Source of the DNA: Dyadobacter koreensis
GTDB taxonomy: Bacteria; Bacteroidota; Bacteroidia; Cytophagales; Spirosomataceae
NCBI RefSeq assembly: GCF_900108855.1
Contig: NZ_FNXY01000002.1
Coordinates: 372,001-436,000, forward strand
Direction: 5' to 3'
Length of the DNA stretch: 64,000 nucleotides
The translations under genes were made by a program, and so were the position numbers. Below the pieces are notes generated by a model, which ran no database searches, was not told the DNA's origin, and was given only the letters and a program-made list of their open reading frames with translations. Every line of letters starts with the position of its first letter. Positions within the stretch are counted from its first letter, which is position 1. Below, piece after piece: positions 62,314-64,000 of the stretch.

Positions 62314-63999
62314 CTAAAATTTAACGATTTTCCTGGTTGTAATATCACCATTTGCTTTTCTGAATCTCAGAAAATATAAGCCTGCGGGCTTGGCTGTTAA
62401 ATCTATTCTGACATTTGATGTTGCCTTTAACTGCTCCGAGGTAATATTCTGACCGCTTGCCGAGGCAACTTCTAAAATTCCCGAACTGCTATTTTTAAAC
62501 GCTATTTCCACAAAATCCTGTGTTGGATTAGGATATACTTTCCATTCCAAATCAGAAGCTGGTTCAGCTGCCAGTACGCTCATCGTTTTTATAATTGTTT
62601 CTGAAAAAGATGATTCGGAAAACAAACCGATACTTTTTATCCGATACACATAAGTTGTGCTCAACGCGACGTCCGGATCCTCGAATGTATCGATTGTTTT
62701 TTCAAAAGTTTTAAGAGGAGTAAAGGCTTGTTCGCCCGCTGCCCTTTTTTCAAGAACGTAGAAAATGGCTTCATCTGATTTTTGCCAGGTAAGTTGAATT
62801 ACATTCGTTTCAGAAACTTTCGCGGTTAAAGTATTATCGTTAAGCGCGGGATAAATCGTGACTTCATGGAAAGAAAAAGCGCCGACGCCAGCCATGTTTT
62901 GTAGAAAAGGCCCCTGGTAGTATCCATATTTAAAAGCGGGTAGATAATTTAATTTCGTAGCAGTTGCGGGTTGCTGTAAGAAAATCGTGACGCGGTTATT
63001 ACTGACTTCCCACTTCGACACCGGAGCAGGCTTTGATTCGTCTCCGTCAAAGAAAAACTGATTTTTCAGTTCAATTTTTGTTCCGTTGGAAATGGTGTCA
63101 ACTTGCCATCTCATGGTCTGGTTTTCATCGAAAATCATAGTCACCGCATCTTTATTTTTTGAGTAAAAAACTTTTTGAACATCAGGAGCGTCTACATTTT
63201 TTGTCTTGTCAGACTTATAAACTTTTGGTCCTAGATAATCTCGGAGTTGCCTTGCAAATTTTCCATAACCCTCTTCGGTATAATGCACATTATCTTGCAG
63301 TGGCCCCAGCCCGATCACAGTGAAATGGTCTGTTTTAGGATAATTATATTTGGCCATACGTTGCAGATCTCTCAGAGCTCCTGCGGCGTAATGCGGGCGA
63401 TCCATAATATTAATCTGGATGATGACGAATTTATCAACCATTGGATAGTCTGTTTGCCAGAATTTCATAAGCTGGTCAAACCGGCCTGGATAATTACCCG
63501 GATCCAGCCAGGCGTCTTCTTCACCCTGGTACCAGAAAAACGCACGGATTCGTGTAGCCTGTGATTTATTTACACGATAGAGTAAATGCCCGTAAATGGA
63601 TCCCGGATATGCAGGGTTAGCCGCAACACGATCAAGATGCTGGGAGATTTTTGTACCTGGCACAGCTCCGTTAATAATACAAACAGGAATTTTATAAGTT
63701 TCTATGATTTGTCGTTGCAAATCCCGGCCCCAATATCCTTCAACAGGCGTTACCCAATCGGGCGTCTTCCAAAGGGTATCTGCTGTGGTAAATCCCGGAT
63801 TTTCATCGGGGACGCGACCGAGTGTCCGGGAAAATTTATTGACATAATCAGGAGCTTCAACCCGGTAAGAAGTAATGGCCGCCGCATTGGATTGTCCATT
63901 GATTACATAGAAATCACCTGCAATAATTTTATCCCTTTTCACCATCATAATCGAATCGCTGGTTTTACTGGCGTAAACCTCAATCGAATATTCGGACAA
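62314..63999 (-). CDS. Secreted sialate O-acetylesterase-like protein with type IX sorting domain, 5' end missing
   Basis: The gene enters from the right edge, so the N-terminus is absent; 561 residues are visible. An SGNH esterase domain has the nucleophile in VINGQSNAAA, RAFFWYQGEEDAW and the Asp/His region in DNVHYTEEGYGKFA, the SASA family layout for removing acetyl groups from sugars. A fibronectin III-like part follows (about 390-475). The last ~80 residues (WKVYPNPTQDFVEIAF ... GLYFLRFRKANGDITTRKIV) form a Por secretion C-terminal sorting domain, which sends the protein out by the type IX system. Confidence 0.88.
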   Translation of the reverse strand: MSEYSIEVYASKTSDSIMMVKRDKIIAGDFYVINGQSNAAAITSYRVEAPDYVNKFSRTLGRVPDENPGFTTADTLWKTPDWVTPVEGYWGRDLQRQIIETYKIPVCIINGAVPGTKISQHLDRVAANPAYPGSIYGHLLYRVNKSQATRIRAFFWYQGEEDAWLDPGNYPGRFDQLMKFWQTDYPMVDKFVIIQINIMDRPHYAAGALRDLQRMAKYNYPKTDHFTVIGLGPLQDNVHYTEEGYGKFARQLRDYLGPKVYKSDKTKNVDAPDVQKVFYSKNKDAVTMIFDENQTMRWQVDTISNGTKIELKNQFFFDGDESKPAPVSKWEVSNNRVTIFLQQPATATKLNYLPAFKYGYYQGPFLQNMAGVGAFSFHEVTIYPALNDNTLTAKVSETNVIQLTWQKSDEAIFYVLEKRAAGEQAFTPLKTFEKTIDTFEDPDVALSTTYVYRIKSIGLFSESSFSETIIKTMSVLAAEPASDLEWKVYPNPTQDFVEIAFKNSSSGILEVASASGQNITSEQLKATSNVRIDLTAKPAGLYFLRFRKANGDITTRKIVKF

Positions 64000-64000
64000 T

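Overview
The window reads as a stretch of chromosome from a Bacteroidota bacterium, most likely a Cytophagales member close to Dyadobacter (inference). The signs are a type IX secretion C-terminal sorting domain on the right-edge esterase, start sites without clear Shine-Dalgarno sequences, several upstream TTG-N19-TAnnTTTG promoter-like motifs of the Bacteroidota primary sigma factor type, a GH95 fucosidase with other glycan enzymes, and Lrp, ECF and SLBB proteins of Bacteroidota flavour. No phage, insertion sequence, rRNA operon or CRISPR array was seen.

Left part (1-11.3 kb): a galactose block on the minus strand (galK, then a galM lipoprotein cut by the window edge), a 2-hydroxyacid dehydrogenase, a HEAT-like protein, a GH95 alpha-L-fucosidase and fumarase C. 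Next come two small antitoxin-like genes; the second is followed by a collapsed VapC/PIN toxin that keeps only its two ends. A cobalamin riboswitch with a long leader precedes metE, the B12-independent methionine synthase, followed by a hotdog thioesterase.

Middle part (11.6-40 kb): a plus-strand cassette of a NodU/SxtI-type carbamoyltransferase, a membrane-anchored SGNH hydrolase, a 49-residue DUF5989/SxtK-like protein and an SxtJ-like membrane protein. It is followed by a Ppx/GppA phosphatase, an ECF sigma factor translationally coupled to a protein with one inner-membrane helix, a long polar linker and an apparent outer-membrane barrel, a PepSY-like lipoprotein, an Lrp regulator, and metH (B12-dependent methionine synthase). 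After that come mostly housekeeping genes: a nucleoside transporter, YihY, SppA, SixA-like phosphatase, XerD, AroQ, an M14 peptidase, tRNA-Glu, a metallophosphatase, a B12-binding radical SAM protein and NagA.

Right part (40.4-64 kb): a pentapeptide protein and thioredoxin, then a minus-strand surface polysaccharide locus read from about 59.0 down to 41.4 kb: SLBB export protein, Wzz-like protein, Wzm/Wzt ABC transporter, DegT aminotransferase, membrane glycosyltransferase, WbqC, NeuD-like acyltransferase, GT4, two paralogous GT-A-like proteins flanking a DUF5672 protein, GT2, a Wzy/WaaL-like protein and an acyltransferase 3. Divergent from it are parE and pheA, and a partial sialate-O-acetylesterase-like secreted protein reaches the right edge.

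B12 links several genes: metE behind a B12 riboswitch, metH using B12, and a B12-binding radical SAM enzyme, with no B12 biosynthesis gene in the window. All function calls rest on reading motifs by eye; no database search was run.
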